64,000 nucleotides of DNA from Trichinella spiralis (taxonomy: Eukaryota > Nematoda > Enoplea > Trichinellida > Trichinellidae): NCBI GenBank assembly GCA_000181795.3, contig CM012955.1, positions 8,064,687 through 8,128,686 on the forward strand, read 5' to 3'. The notes beneath the pieces are model-generated. The model worked only from the letters and a program-made list of their open reading frames with translations, was not told where the DNA came from and made no database searches. Below, one piece after another: positions 15,560 through 29,452 of this stretch (position 1 is its first letter; each line of letters opens with the position of its first letter). The position numbers and the translations under genes are program-made.

Positions 15560-18500
15560 ATCGCTGCAGTTGGATTAAGAAGAAGTGAAATTTGCAAACT
15601 GAATGAAAACATAAATTTAATACTCTTTAATATAATTATAAAGAGATGTTACATGAGGATTCAATATAATTATAAAATTTTAATGCGGAAAATTTTCTTT
15701 TGTATCAACAAAGAATTCAATCATTTCGCTCTTCATTCCCACTTTATGACACAACTTTTGTGTTGTTTCAAATAAAGCGCATATGAAATAAATTTCTTTA
15801 CCAGCGTATGCAACCTTCTCTAGCTTATTTCGATTATGCACTACTGAAGTCAAACTTGCATTCTGCTAAAAGATACTGTACTGCAAACAGAAAACAACGC
15901 AATACAGTTAGTAGAAATAAATATGAATACTGCAGCTTAATTTTTGTCCAAAATACAGTCATACACAGTGGAACAAATTTATTTCTCAAAAATTGTACGT
16001 CCATAACATTTAATGCTGTTAACGTTCAAATTAATACATAAACATGCAAGCAATAGTAATTAATTCCCAAATGTGCAATTCCCAAGACACAGTCATATTG
16101 AGCAATCTTCAAAGAATTGATTCGAATTTCACAGTCAGAAGCACTTTTTGAAAGCCTGCTTAACACGAAGCTAAATAGCATGAAGATGACAAACAGCACG
16201 TGAAAAATGTAATCACAAAAATTACAAAAGAATAATATTAAATGAGTGGAAAAACTTTATGGACAAAAAAATTTTAGTCTTCACGAAAATCCATCAAAAT
16301 ATTATTCAATGAAACAATTCTACATCTTAAAAGTAATGCTTATTTCCATTGTATATTAGAAATGTACTATTAACTTCTTACCTATTACAATGAATTTTAT
16401 TTCTTAGAATAACTAAGTGAGCAACAGATTTACTGCAAAAAAGAGTCAATGTGAAAAGCAAAACATCCATCACATTTCGATGGCTTTCCATTTGAAACAA
16501 ATACAGAGAGCAACCTTTTTCAACTATGGTAAAACTTCATTCATGATTTCAGCAGTAAATGCAGGCATGGCTGATCCAATTTGTTTTCTTAATTAAATTT
16601 TCCTTTCAATTTCATTCAAATCGAATGCAGATTTTACTTTGCTCAACATCTGAACAAAAACAGAACAGCATATTATGAATAAAAGCAGCAAAAGTCTAAA
16701 TCGCAGTAACGATACAAAATATTAATTCTGAAATCTCTTAAATCATAAAATAATTAATAATTCAACTTTCTGACTCTATTACTTGACAAACAAAACAAGC
16801 AGAAGATATTTGCAGCTTAAAGTCACTGGACTGAGTCTTTCCTTCTCGTATACAAATTTAGAAAGCAATTTGCTATCAATTTTCTGCCAAAATACTCATC
16901 TTAAATTTGTCTTTTTTATTTCCAAAACCTGGTGCTACACCATTCTGAAAGTATTTTCAAACAACTCATTTATACTGAACGAGGCGAAGACCAGTGAATT
17001 CTCTTAACTGGGCAATTTTTCGAACAAGCTACTTTACTAGATAGCTAAATTTAATTTAATCAAAGCATGCAATTCTCTATCAATCTCAGCAAAATGAGAA
17101 TCGACATTATTACCGCCAGTATTTATAGCAGTAGTTTTATTCAATACTATCTATATACCTGTATTAAAATTACCACTTTTACATAGTAAAAAAATAAAAT
17201 CTAAAATTATATCTAATATGATCTTTTGGTATGAAACAATAAATAACAGATTTGAATGGAAATTATTAACGTAATTCCAAAAAATTTGGACTTTTGAAGT
17301 GCTATTGCATTTTTATTTAGATGCATTTTAATTTATCTGATTAATAAATTTTCGTTAATTTCCTGTTCGTTGTAGCATTTCGTATTTTGTAATGCAGCAT
17401 ATCATCATTTTATTTTATTTTTTTATTACTACTTTTGCATTTGTACTTTTAACATTTTTCCAGTCATACTGTAGTACAAACATTATAACACACGCCTATC
17501 TTAATCTTCCAAAAACTGTTTTAAAATCTACACATTAAAATGCAGAAAGCTAATAAGTATTTCAACTGACAGCTAATAAGTATTTCGAGTACAAAATTCG
17601 AAAATAAATTTCTACTCGAATTATAAAAGCTATTCTTCAAATGTAAAACATATCACATACATGAGCTGCCTATTTATTACTCCCTTATTTAACCCAAACA
17701 TGGCTCACTTTTAGCAGTGCAGTCATTTTTATTTATCAAAAATCATTAATAATAATAATAAATAATGCATTTTCACTCGTTATAATCAATTAAGGAAGAC
17801 AATAAAACAACTCATAATTATGAATTCTTATCACAAAAGTTTATCACGTGAAATTCAATAAAATAATACACTGAAATTAAACCAAAGCAAAAAATTCTTT
17901 CATTGCAATTTCAGAATTGAAACTGCATTTGTCAATCACACAATTCTGAAAACAGCTTACTATTGTTACACAAATTTGCTTCCCATCTTCGTTAAAAACA
18001 TTATATCACTAAACATTTTCCAGATTCTTGTTTTTCCTCATAAAATCCATGTCACTTTTAAAGAATTCAGAATCCCTGTCAAAATTTTAGCCAGATTAAT
18101 TTAAACACGTTTAAATAGTTCATCTATCTATTTTCAGTAATATGCAATAGAGGCAATAAGTATATGCTTTATATACTCATTTAATTGAAAAGACGAGCAC
18201 AGTCATGAATGCTTGTTAACAAATAGGTGCATATGCCATCCTGCAGAGTAGACAAACAGCCGCATCTCTGCCAACATAAGAAACATTCTGCTATAGCATG
18301 TCTCTGACGCATCACGTCATTATCCATTTCATTTAACTTAATAAAGGAGCTCCAAGCAAAACGAATAAGTCGGCCACGTTAAAATTATGTCCAATAAATA
18401 AATATACGTCTCTAGTTTAACTGAAAACTGCGTTCATCATTGCATTCATCATCATTCGTTTCACTTGTCAATAATCGTTTATACCAAAAAATGCATACAA

Positions 18501-21500
18501 AAATCGTGCTTTTTCAATCGATTGTCAAACTTTCAAATCCAAGCTAATGAACACAGATACAGACAGAAAATGCTTTTCAAAACATCTATTGTCAAATGGA
18601 AAAGATAAAGAATTAGAGAATGAAGAAAGTGCCCGTTGGCATTGGCAAAGACATACGCACTATTTTGACGTGTACAAATCATACATTTATATAAACATAA
18701 ATTTATAAATAGAAGAAAAAATTAAGTAAATGCTCTCCAATGAATATTATGCCTTATTGGTTGAGCAGAAATTAAATTTTACATTTGACAACACACATAC
18801 AGATGACGAACACGAGCACGTTTCATTAATTTCACATTATTAAATTACTGCACAAAGTTAAAACAGCTAAAACAAGAAAAAGAAACTAAATTAGACAGAA
18901 GCAACACAGCCTTTGCTAGCAGGATAATTGTGTTTTCAATTAACTTCTTATTAGTTGCAAAGCTACACACAGTAGATGATGTAATTGGCATACTAATTAA
19001 GTGTTCGTATAATAGATGCATTATTAAAACCATTTTTCAATATTTCAATAAAGCTCAAAAATTCAACTAATATTAGTGAGCATATAACATCACAGTAATT
19101 AATATGTTTATAATAAAATATGTCAGAGCGATATATGCTGTTACAGGAGTTTTTAAGTATCTTTCTTGCCTACGGAACAAATCCATTCAATAAGTATCAT
19201 CTTGCCAGTTTAACATTTACCACTTTGCCTGCTGAATTACATAACCAAAGAAATCAATTGATGTTGTTTTCAAAGTAATCATAAAATATCAATAAAAACT
19301 TTCACTTTATTTGCCACACTGTAGCATGACTATAAAATGTAACTGATTTCGAGAAAAAAATACTGTACGCCTTTTCTCCACTGAAAATACACATTTACTT
19401 ACTTTTCATTTTACTGACGCTTAAAACAATGTTGTCAATGTTTGGCATTTTCTTCTGATCTGATAATTCATGTTGAATCTGCAGCTCGAAAACAACTAAC
19501 AAATGCGTCGCTTTCATTTCAACTACTTCAAATTCATTATAGATCAAAAATAAATTTTTTTTACAATTCAACAATGCGTCAAATAAAAAGGAAAGTTCTG
19601 AAGTGAACGCAAAATTTTTTTTAAATATTAAAGCAGGAAAAAAACATGAAGCACAATAAAAATTTACATAGTGCAATGCAAGTTACGAATGTAGAAACAG
19701 AAAAATAATACTGCTCATTGCTTTGTTTGTCGTGCATGTTCAAAAATTACAAAAATTAAATTGATTTATGAACTTTAAAATGAATAATTAAAAAAATACC
19801 AACAGCTAATAATAAATAAATACTTAACATGCCCGTTTCAATCAGAATACTTTTCAAAATACTGTCAACTTTTTTACGCAAAATATACAAAAACTGAAAT
19901 ATGAAATAAAATTTCATGCATACAAACGCTCATGTTCGTTATTTAAACGGATGAGCATAAATTTTACGGGGAGGAAATTATATTATTGTCGCCTTTTGTT
20001 GCAGTCCATCGCTATAACTTAAAAAAGTAATATCAGTGTATAAACAGTGCCAAACAATATGTAACTTCAGGCAGCAGATCCTGGAACCTCAGAAAATTAA
20101 TTTTAATTCTTAAAAAATCAATTGTGTACGCAAAGTTGCTTGCAAGTGAAAAGTTGCAAGAAATTTAATTTAGCAAATGGATTGCATTTTAACAGCATGC
20201 ATGCGTTTAAAGCTTTTTACCGCATCGTACAGAACAACAATTGATTATACTATCTAATAAAAAAATATATATATGGTGGTAAGGGAATTAGTAAAAAAAA
20301 TACCAAAAGATGCAAATCTAACTGAACTGAACCTATGAATTTTGTCTCAATTTATATGGCAGTGAAAAATTAATTCAACTCTGTATTGTTAAATATGAAT
20401 ATAATTTCAGATTATGAAAATTATTTTCAACGATGTCAATCAATGATTGTAAAAGCAAAAAGAAGAGTTAACCATCTTGAAACAACAACATTTTCACGAA
20501 AGCTTATTCACAGATGAAATTCATCTACTGACTATCAGTTATCAGTTCAAAAAATTTAAGAAAATTTAAAATCGTATCAAGAGCTAGTCAGCTGTTCAAC
20601 GCAACTCAAGATATGAAAATGCTTGATTAAAATGAAGAATATGAAATAAAGAATGCATTTCCACACTTCAAAGTTTCCATCAATATAAATATAATAACTA
20701 TAAAAAATCTGATATTGCATTTATTAAAAAAAAATTATACCAAATTTCTTTTTAAAACGTATTCAACAACAATACATACTAAAAATATTTCATTGCTCTG
20801 CAAAATTGAACATATTTTCTCGTTACACTCAGAGAAAGAGAGAGAGAGAGAGAGAGCGTTGATTGTATAATCAATGATTAAGCTGTACACCTGCAGATGC
20901 TGATTCAAGCTCGTCACTTCGCTAAATGATTGACATAGGTGCAATTGAATGTGAGAATCACATTATTAAACAATTTCTATTTTCCACATTTGATGGAATA
21001 TTTCAGAAATATTTCAAAGAAACTCGAGCATAGTAAATTTATGTAGCAACATCGCGCTTTTGCACTTCACTGAACACTTTTCATGCTAATCAAACAACGT
21101 GCTCGACGTATGTATTAATTGTCTGTCCAATTGATAATTGATTTGCCTTGTTTGAAAAAAAAAGTTCTCTAATAATTGTATTCCACACACACACACACAC
21201 ACCTAATACACTTCTTCATCAAATGAACTAAATTGAAGTTAAATTTTTGACAACAACCTACAATTCTTGAATTAAAAGGTTTCATTTAAAATATCTACAC
21301 AGCATCAACTATCTAATTTATTTCCTTAACCTTTTTTACAATTTTCAATCTTTGTATATTCAGTTCAAATAATTACCTAACAAATCCTTTATTATCTCCT
21401 TGCGATTCACCTCTTATGGAATTGCATTTGTTTATCTATTTACTTTTATTCATTATACATTTGAATTCATATATAAATGCCTAATGAAAGTATTAATTTA

Positions 21501-24500
21501 ATCTTCAACTGTATGCGAGTCTAATAATATCACCGTCGCTTGCATATTCGATTGCAAACATCTTTCATGCACTTGTATTAAATAAGCTGGAAAAATAATT
21601 TAAAAAATAAAAATAATAGAGAAAAACATTATAATCAGAACAAATTCACACAAACAACTTTACAATTACAGTTGATCAAAATGCAAAAACGCAGTACACA
21701 AATTGAAATTAAATTTTCTATGAAATAAGCCACAGATTGAAGTTTACTCTGGTTCACTTTCGATTTTCTTCTCAATCATTATCCAATAAAATAAAACAAA
21801 AGTAGAAACAACTTTAATATTTCATTCATATAATTTATAATGTATTTAAAAAATATTTCTATAAATTCTCATTTTTGTAAAGACAATAAGTATAACACGA
21901 ATGTCAATTGGCTTCATAAAATCAAAGTCTTGGATAAATATTACTATGATTGCATTAGATAATAATAATTTTGCATTTTTGTTCAATTTCCGCATTTCTC
22001 GTTTCAAGCAATATGTGAAAAGAAAAGAAATTGCATATGAAGCAGTTGTAGACCTGATTCATAAAATTCCAAAGGACATCAATCAAACAGTCGCATCTTC
22101 AGTAATAAATGAAAAATTTTATGAATTGTGATGAACAGTTATGTCGAATATATTTTATTACGGTGGTTGAAGTATCTGAATAATGGAATACAATAAAAAG
22201 CCATGCTAGAAAATCATTCATTTCTGTTCATGTTGAGTAGTTCGAATCGACAACTTTATAAAAATTTATCAATTTACTTGTATACTGCAACTGCAAATCA
22301 AATAACAATTTATTTAATAAAGTTCATCTGTTTGTTCATATCAAGTTATATATATATATATAACTTTCTGTACCTTTGAATGTTATCTTGATGTAGCAAT
22401 TTTACGTATACATAAAGCATGCAAATTCTGTCATACCTGAAGGCAAAGAATGGTCGATTCGATTTTACAATTCTCAAGGAAAACAAATAAGCCCATATTT
22501 TGTTGGTAAAGTACGTCCTATGGGTCCTATGTTAAATTTAGCATAATAATGTGAACAGTTAGTCGACTGTGGAGGCCAATTGTTGAACTTCAACAGTAAG
22601 CTTAGTAGTATGAAAATTACATGCTTCACAGGAAATCAATGCAAAAACAATGGCCAGTAGTGACCAAGCAAATACATTTTTCATGCAAGCTGCTGCTATT
22701 AATGTCTTTCTAGATGAAAACAAGCAACGAAGCGCAAAAATGGATCTATGTCGGCGCTAGTTTAAACAAGCCGCCAATTTTCAACCCGACTCCAATTTCC
22801 GTACATTTCGTTGCCTCAACTCCACCCCCTGGTCCGTATCCAATTGCTGCTCGTCTGTCTAAGATTGCTCACAGAAATTCAATTGAAATTCAATTGCAAG
22901 GCTGGCACCAAGCGATCAACGGCCACTAAGACGAAACTCTAGTAAAAGCAAAAGCTAATGCATAACTTTCTGGAGAATAATCGATCTTCGCTAGAAGGAA
23001 AAAGTAAATTCCCTTCGTCGACGTTCAAACCAAAACTTATAAAAAGGCGCAATGGTGAATAACAAACAATCTAACAAGTTGAAAATATTCATTTCTCAGG
23101 GCCAAAATTCAAAATCACACATCATAATGGTATTTAAAATCACATAATAGAAAAATAAAAAAATAATCATCATTTCTTATGCAAATTTAGTTATTAATAA
23201 TAAACGATCAGCTGTCCTGCAGTCAATCATCAGCAATCAGTTGACAAAAAATTAATCTACTAAAAGCTATTAATCTACAAAAAAATATCCATGCCACAAA
23301 TATTTTTCTTTTATTTCAATTTTTCAATTAAATTTATCTTTAACAATATCAAAAACTAGTGATGTGTAACTGAAATCAGGTATAAATGTTGATCATCATT
23401 AGCTTAAAAGTTTATCAACAGTAACGATAAAATAAAATTAAGATAAACCTATACAATTTACAATATTATAATGCTTGAAACTTGCAAACTTTTTACAAAA
23501 AAGCTAAAATTATTATTTTATTACATTCCATTATTAATTTTACGGTATAAAAAAATTCATTTCCCATTTCGAAAAGTGTTGCACTGTTTGGCGAAAATTA
23601 CAAGATAATAGCAATGAAAAGCAATTATCAAAATTACAACACGCATTAGATTTTTTCTGAACTACATAACATGTGTAATATAGTGAACAACAAAAGAGCT
23701 GGAAAATAAAAATAATTAACAATATCGACGTTTCTTACCGTCAAAATCATACTAATTGTGCAGATTCCGCAAAACAGCCCAAGTTACGTAAGTGCAAATG
23801 TATTTTATCATATTAGTGAAACAGACCAACGAAAAAATGATAATTTGACAACTAGGGAATGGAAATTATAAAAAGTAAACACATCTAAAATGCAAAGCTT
23901 GGTCCGCTTTCAAAAGTCCCCGCTCTTTAAATATGAATAAAGTTCATCGCATTCATTGTATACGCAGTGGTTAAAAATTAAAATCGAAATTTCAAAAAGA
24001 TCTCACATAATTTTCAACAATCAAACTTAAAAGCTCTCCCACAGTTTATCATGCTAAAATGGACACCTTTACTTAAAGGTTCCACTCTTGTTAAATTATA
24101 TACATATATTCAAAGACATGCCTATGAAATGCAAATATGCACCAGCTACTAAATGACGTAACGCAAGTTCAAGCGCTACACTAATGCAAAGTTATTGCTT
24201 ATCAATTAAATCTCACTAAATAAATATAAAAATTGAATGAAACAGAATATGAAATAAATTTGCAATTTTTTCGAATAAATAAAATCCCTAAAATAACTAA
24301 AATCCATAAACAGGATTCTTATTTTGAAATTGAAAATTACATTAGGAAGAAAATTAATAATGTTAAACAAAAAAAAATTTTCCTTACCTTAAGGAAATGA
24401 ATTGATTTCAGAAGATATCTTGCTTTGCTGGTGTACTCACATCACGGTCAATAAAGCAGATTTCTCATTTCGCAGGAAACACAAGCCATACGACTTCGTC

Positions 24501-25160
24501 AACAACAGATTCAATATGTATATTTCAAAGTTTTAACCAGATTTCCTCTTTGAAGATGCGCCGCCCATTGCTTTAATCCAATCTCGTCAGCTGTCATTAA
24601 CTGTAAAATGAAAAGCTATTCGGCTGTTGTTCCAATGACCACTCATGCCAACAATAAAAGCCAAAAACGATGAAAAGTTCGTCCAACTGCTACTCTATGT
24701 TGAGGTGAGCAACGAAGTGAAAAAAATTAAATACTAAGCAAAACCATCTGCAAATTAATATTAAAAAATATCGAACTATTATTATCGATCATCAAAATAG
24801 TTCAATTCAAATTATCTTACCATTTCATTTTCAAAATTGAAAACATTTTATAATCATATATGCTCTGATGTTGTAAAATGCCTGAAAATACTTCATTCAC
24901 ACTTCACAGCTCAATTGATTACTACGTTTTCTCAAATGTGGATTTTATCGAATCTCTCATAATCTTACTAACGTGTTTAAGTAGAAGAAATTTTACTCAA
25001 AGCTGATTCCTAAAACCAATGCTGTAGATATTGTTTTCATGTTCAAAAACAAGAGATGACCGGGCTGTATTTGATATAGGATGGATAATATTAATCCATT
25101 TTTCTTAAAAAAAAAAGAAAAATTAATATTTCAACCCAAACATGCAAAACAATATATTAC
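15560..25160. other. gene-poor AT-rich region, about 9.6 kb
   Basis: Lies upstream of the SK gene and downstream of MPPE1. Contains microsatellites (AG at 20837-20856, AC at 21184-21202, AT near 22347-22362) and a GC-richer block at 22714-22990. Isolated splice-like open segments on the minus strand, near 19391-19485 and 24538-24600, could be 5' non-coding exons of the SK gene or a small gene, but none gives a recognisable protein. No domain, RNA gene or transposon was identified. Confidence 0.5.
20837..20856. repeat. (AG)10 microsatellite
   Basis: Uninterrupted AG dinucleotides in the gene-poor region upstream of the SK gene. Confidence 0.9.
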
Positions 25161-27860
25161 TTACAGTGAATGATTAAAAGTGCCGACGTTCCTTCTGAAA
25201 GGACGCAGGTTCACTGTCAAAGATGAAATCAAAGATATGATGATAAAAGTGAACAACATCAGATAAAGCATTATCACCGTGCTTTCACGAGGTAGTTGAC
25301 ATTTATTGACCAAAACATCTTCATCAGTCACAGTTACCTATAAAAAACGTATATACATGCACAATGTGGAAATCATTTTTTTAAGATGAATATCATATCA
25401 CATATTAAAATCATTCAAATTCAACGCATTTTTATAAACGCAATGCATATGTGTATATTTTAGAAAAGCTAATAAAGCAAGTTCTATTATCACAATTAAG
25501 AGCAAATCATGTTACAAGTATATTCGTTCGTTCGTAAAATATATTCATCATTACTCTTACTTCATTACTTGATTAATTAGTTCGGCAACAGGAAAAAAAT
25601 GAAGAATTCCGCCATAGGTAACTTATTAAAATTTGTCATTACTAATAAGTAATGTATTAAATAAAACATTTACCATTAAAAACGCAGGATTGTTTTTATT
25701 TCTCCATGAATAAGATGACACAGTCCATTCCAGAACTTCACCATCATTATGAAGAGCCCTGCAACCGTGATGAGTATGCCCTGAAAATACGGCACGGGGT
25801 TGCAGAATTTCCAACAACTAAACATAATATATTTTGTTAAAATAAATTAGTTGTTGTTCAGTTTTCCAATGTATGTACAAAACGTGTCGACTTGTTGGAC
25901 AAACAATCTTTTCCTTCTAACATCAGTCTATGCTTTTGGTCAAACGGCGCTTCATCAACTTCATCGCACAAAGCATCTGATTCTCGAAACAGTGGAAAAT
26001 GCTAAACCATTACACCACGTTTAGCCAGTACATTCGACAAGTTCTGTTTACCTGCATCACTATGGGCTTTATATACTCGGTAACATTTCCGAAATAACAA
26101 TTACCATTTCTTCCATCCTAATATAGCCAGTAATTAAAAGAAAAACGCATAGAAAATCAGCAAAGAAATAAATATTCACTTTTGCACACTGCAGAGTGAG
26201 ATTAAGAGAAGTGATCATCCGTACTGCTTCAGAACAAAAAATACACTGATCATTTTCCATTGCCATACTATTCACCAAGATAAACGGGTAACGCTTCAAA
26301 ACGACTAATTCAACAATATCCATTCCAAAAGCATCATAAAACCAAATTAATCGAAGCGGATGCAACCTAAATTTTAAAAACAAACAATCACAAATAGCAC
26401 AGGTATTAAAAAAAATAAATGCAGCAGATTAGCAGACTGATCGTGAAATCCAACGTCGTGGTTTCCAATTACAGCATATAACGGCGTCGAATTTGCAGAA
26501 AAAATATCATAAAAGTCATTCGTGTACTTTTTGAAACGTTTCTCATCACTCCACATGCCTTCATCAAACAAATCACCTAAACGTTACAAAAAATAATTTT
26601 AAAACTTCAAATGTGCACTTGACACAGCGCTCAATGCTAATGTAACAAAAACTTGCAATCGAACGTTTACAGTAAACATTTTACATTTTCAAATTTTAAA
26701 CTGAATTTTTGATTAAAACAACAAATATATATATTCACAAGTCGACTATTATTTTAGGATGCTTGAATACGTAATTTTCAATTCTCATTTCATGTTCGCA
26801 TTCACATTTGGTATTTCATTATTATTTCAAGCAGAAAAACGTTAAGCAAAATCGTTGTTTAAATAAAGTCTACAACAAATAAATATTCAATATTAAAATA
26901 ATTCATAAAAGATAAGTGAAATAAGTAAATCTCAAAATCAACATTTTCTGTTAAATACAGTATACCAGTTTTCGAATTTAAATTCAAAATATTGAACTCA
27001 TTTGAACAGTCAGTTCCATTTGCGGATTGCATTATCAAAAAACATGCAAACTCTCTTAAATTTACGTACATCATTTTCAAAACCGGAAACTCTCATCTCA
27101 AATAAAGCATAAAATATCCTATCGCAGCATAGATACAAAATACCTACCTAATACAAACACTGCGTCAGGATTAAATAACCGAACACTTGTTTGAAAACAT
27201 TTTTTCATTTGCCATTCCCTAAAATAGAAAACAACATTTCCCTATTAAAATCATTTTTGCTCACATTTGAACAATCTAAATCAGTGCAAGGATAAAGATG
27301 ATAAAGTTCATTATTCGAATAGCAAAATAATTCATTAATAAAACTGTCATGTTTCATGATATGATATGGCATTTAATGGTATGATAAAACAATCGAATGC
27401 AACTGTTAATACAATTATTTTCAAATACTAGAAATATTTATTTTATACCCATAAGTGTACTGATGCCAATGTAAAACAATATTAATAAAACAAATATTAT
27501 ACTGATTTACATTACAATTTAATAAATAATAACACTATATATGCAAACAGTATAATCTATTATCATGTGTAGAATCATTAACTGCATAAATTCCCCTGTG
27601 CATAAACAGTTACTAAATTATGCATTTGCATATAATACACACCGACGCAGTTTATCAAACCAATGTCCTTTGTAGTCACCAAGAATATGAGTATCAGCTA
27701 ATACAAAAAATTTTAAGGCATTCTCATTTTGCGAATCTGGCCACGAGCAGCTGCTCAAAACAATCTCAAAAATGTAATGTTCACACAACAGAATTGTCAC
27801 TGCCGAGAGAATTATACAAGAAAGTAAGCAGTGTTTGAATTGTAATTTTGCTAATAGCAT
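25161..27860 (-). CDS. MPPE1: metallophosphoesterase 1 (MPPE1 / PGAP5)
   Basis: Eight exons: 27860-27643, 27218-27148, 26576-26438, 26366-26180, 26117-26052, 26001-25879, 25817-25674 and 25337-25161 (374 aa; human ~396). An N-terminal signal anchor (~10-35) precedes the calcineurin-like domain with all metal-ligand blocks: ADTH (55-58), GDLFDE (97-102), GNHD (134-137), QHFP and SGHTH (280-284), then SWRNKNNP. A C-terminal membrane helix and basic tail follow. Known role: a Golgi/ER Mn-dependent enzyme that removes the side-chain ethanolamine-phosphate from the second mannose of GPI anchors, needed for ER exit of GPI proteins. The 50 nt intron 26051-26002 removes an otherwise in-frame TAG. The donor after 26438 (GATCA|GTCTGC) is weak but is the only one joining the conserved blocks in frame. 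A GTAAGT overlaps the stop at 25161, so an alternative C-terminus is possible. Confidence 0.92.
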
Positions 27861-28127
27861 TGCGCATGTGCACTTTTTCACATATGCACTATACAGTAAT
27901 TCAATCAAAGAAAGATCATTAAGAGCAACTGTCTGAAATAAAAAATTACGGATGCATAATAAAACAATTTTTTGTATTAAAAATTACCTAGTGCCTCTGG
28001 ATTTATTAAACAAAATATTAAATTGCATTATTAAAAAATACCGCTGAGATTATCAACTGCTATACTATATCAAAATATTGTACTTGAACATCATAAATAG
28101 CGAACTGTGCGGTATTGCAATGAAAAT
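27861..28127. promoter_or_regulatory. bidirectional promoter between MPPE1 and MRPL52
   Basis: Start codons of the two divergent genes are only 267 bp apart, so one interval must serve both. Immediately next to the MPPE1 ATG lies TGCGCATGTGCA (27861-27872), one mismatch from the NRF-1 consensus YGCGCAYGCGCR. NRF-1 is a known regulator of mitochondrial ribosomal genes in animals. No TATA-box position is evident in the AT-rich background. That this site drives MRPL52 is inference. Confidence 0.55.
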
Positions 28128-28659
28128 ATGAAGAGTATTAGTTCCGTTTATTTTTCTTTTTTTAGAAATTATAGATTTTGGACCTTCAGGTATTTCATTT
28201 TTCCATGTGAACATTGTTTTTAAAAAATTTTCTGCAGAAAGCCTACTAATGGTCACTGGGCAGAAGCTGATCGGTTTTTAGAATCACCCGATTGGTCTTA
28301 TTCGGGTAGTAATTATTTAAATTATTTGAGATATATAAATTGATCATATCAGTTTAGGTGGTCAGCCCTCACCAACGAATACTGCCGAGAGGAAACGTCT
28401 TTTGATGCAAAAAAATTTAGCGGTATGTTTATTTTGAAATGGAAGTAACTGTAGTAATAAATTTAATGCGAATGGTATAATAATGGTGAAGTCATGAAAT
28501 AATTGTACATACTTACAGAGAAAAATTATTCAAAGTTTGAATGAAATACATCAGGCAAAAGAAGCTTACGCAAAACTAACGGTGAAGAAAAGACAAGAAG
28601 AACTTGACAGATTACCTCCATTTCGTCAGAAAGGACACAAAATTCAAAATAAATTATAA
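28128..28659 (+). CDS. MRPL52: mitochondrial large ribosomal subunit protein L52
   Basis: Exons 28128-28189, 28238-28305, 28358-28422 and 28519-28659 give 111 aa (human 123). An Arg/Ser/aromatic N-terminus of ~20 residues (MKSISSVYFSFFRNYRFWTF) with no acidic residue looks like a mitochondrial presequence. The core holds the family signature ESPDWSYSGGQPSPT (human LPDWSYADGRPAPP), followed by a basic, helical C-terminal half and a LPPFRQKG motif. Known role: a metazoan-specific component of the 39S mitoribosomal subunit. The ATG at 28128 is the first in frame and sits right after the shared promoter with MPPE1. Introns are 48, 52 and 96 nt. Poly(A) signal at 28712. Confidence 0.9.
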
Positions 28660-29452
28660 AGAATTGCTATTTATTGTTTATGTGAATTTTCTTGCATTTC
28701 AATTATAAATGAATAAAGATCTGAAATTTGATTGGGAACATAATTTATGTTAAAACATTATGAAGGACAAAATGAAATTATAATTTCATTTTCTGTGAAA
28801 AATTTCTTTTGAGTTTGCTAATTTACATTAATATATAATACATATTTATAAATGACTTTATTTTATTTAATTGTTAAATTGTTAAACAAATTATTGAACT
28901 TGATATTCGCTTATTTTTATGTAACAAGAAACACTACGCAGTCATATTTGCATGACATTTTTGTTCCTTCACAATGCATGTATTTAATTTACATTTCAAT
29001 TCGATACAGGATGACAATTTTAGCCAAATAATTAGTCATTCTCCTCGCTGTAAATTAATATATGTTTGTAAAATTAATTTAGACAAATATCTTGAATACA
29101 TTTATTTGCCTTACTTTTTATATTTATATTTGCAGTATATTATTATTTAAACGGAAAATGAATAACATTAGAAATAATAATAATAATAAACAAAATCTTT
29201 AATAAACATATGAACGAGAAGTGAAATCTCCTTAAATTTAAGCCTTTTGTTCCATATACATATTTCAATTATTAATGTAGATACATTTTTAAGAAAGACG
29301 AAAAAAATAACTTATTTTTCCTGTCACATATGTAAATTTTGTTTTATAAAACCTAAATCTTATGTAAGTTAAACAACTGAACATGAAGACGTGAAATAAT
29401 TTATTTAAATCACCAATAAAATGACATGGCAGATAAAAAATGCCTGAGGAAT
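28660..29452. other. convergent intergenic spacer
   Basis: AT-rich 3' flanks of MRPL52 (+) and of the 109-aa gene (-). Nothing recognised apart from the MRPL52 poly(A) signal. Confidence 0.5.
28712..28717 (+). terminator. poly(A) signal of MRPL52
   Basis: AATAAA 53 nt after the stop codon. Confidence 0.5.

Noticed and set aside
22714..22929. 71-aa plus-strand ORF with Pro-rich segment in a GC-richer block
   Set aside because: No start context, splice structure or recognisable domain; composition is not clearly coding.
24538..24600. Minus-strand exon starting MGGASSKRKSG (possible N-myristoylated start) or MTADEIGLKQW
   Set aside because: Two frames compete, no following exon joins either convincingly, and no family is recognised; left as unassigned.
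26002..26004. In-frame TAG in the MPPE1 catalytic region, suggesting a pseudogene or recoding
   Set aside because: It is the acceptor of a clean 50 nt GT-AG intron; splicing restores the family sequence exactly.
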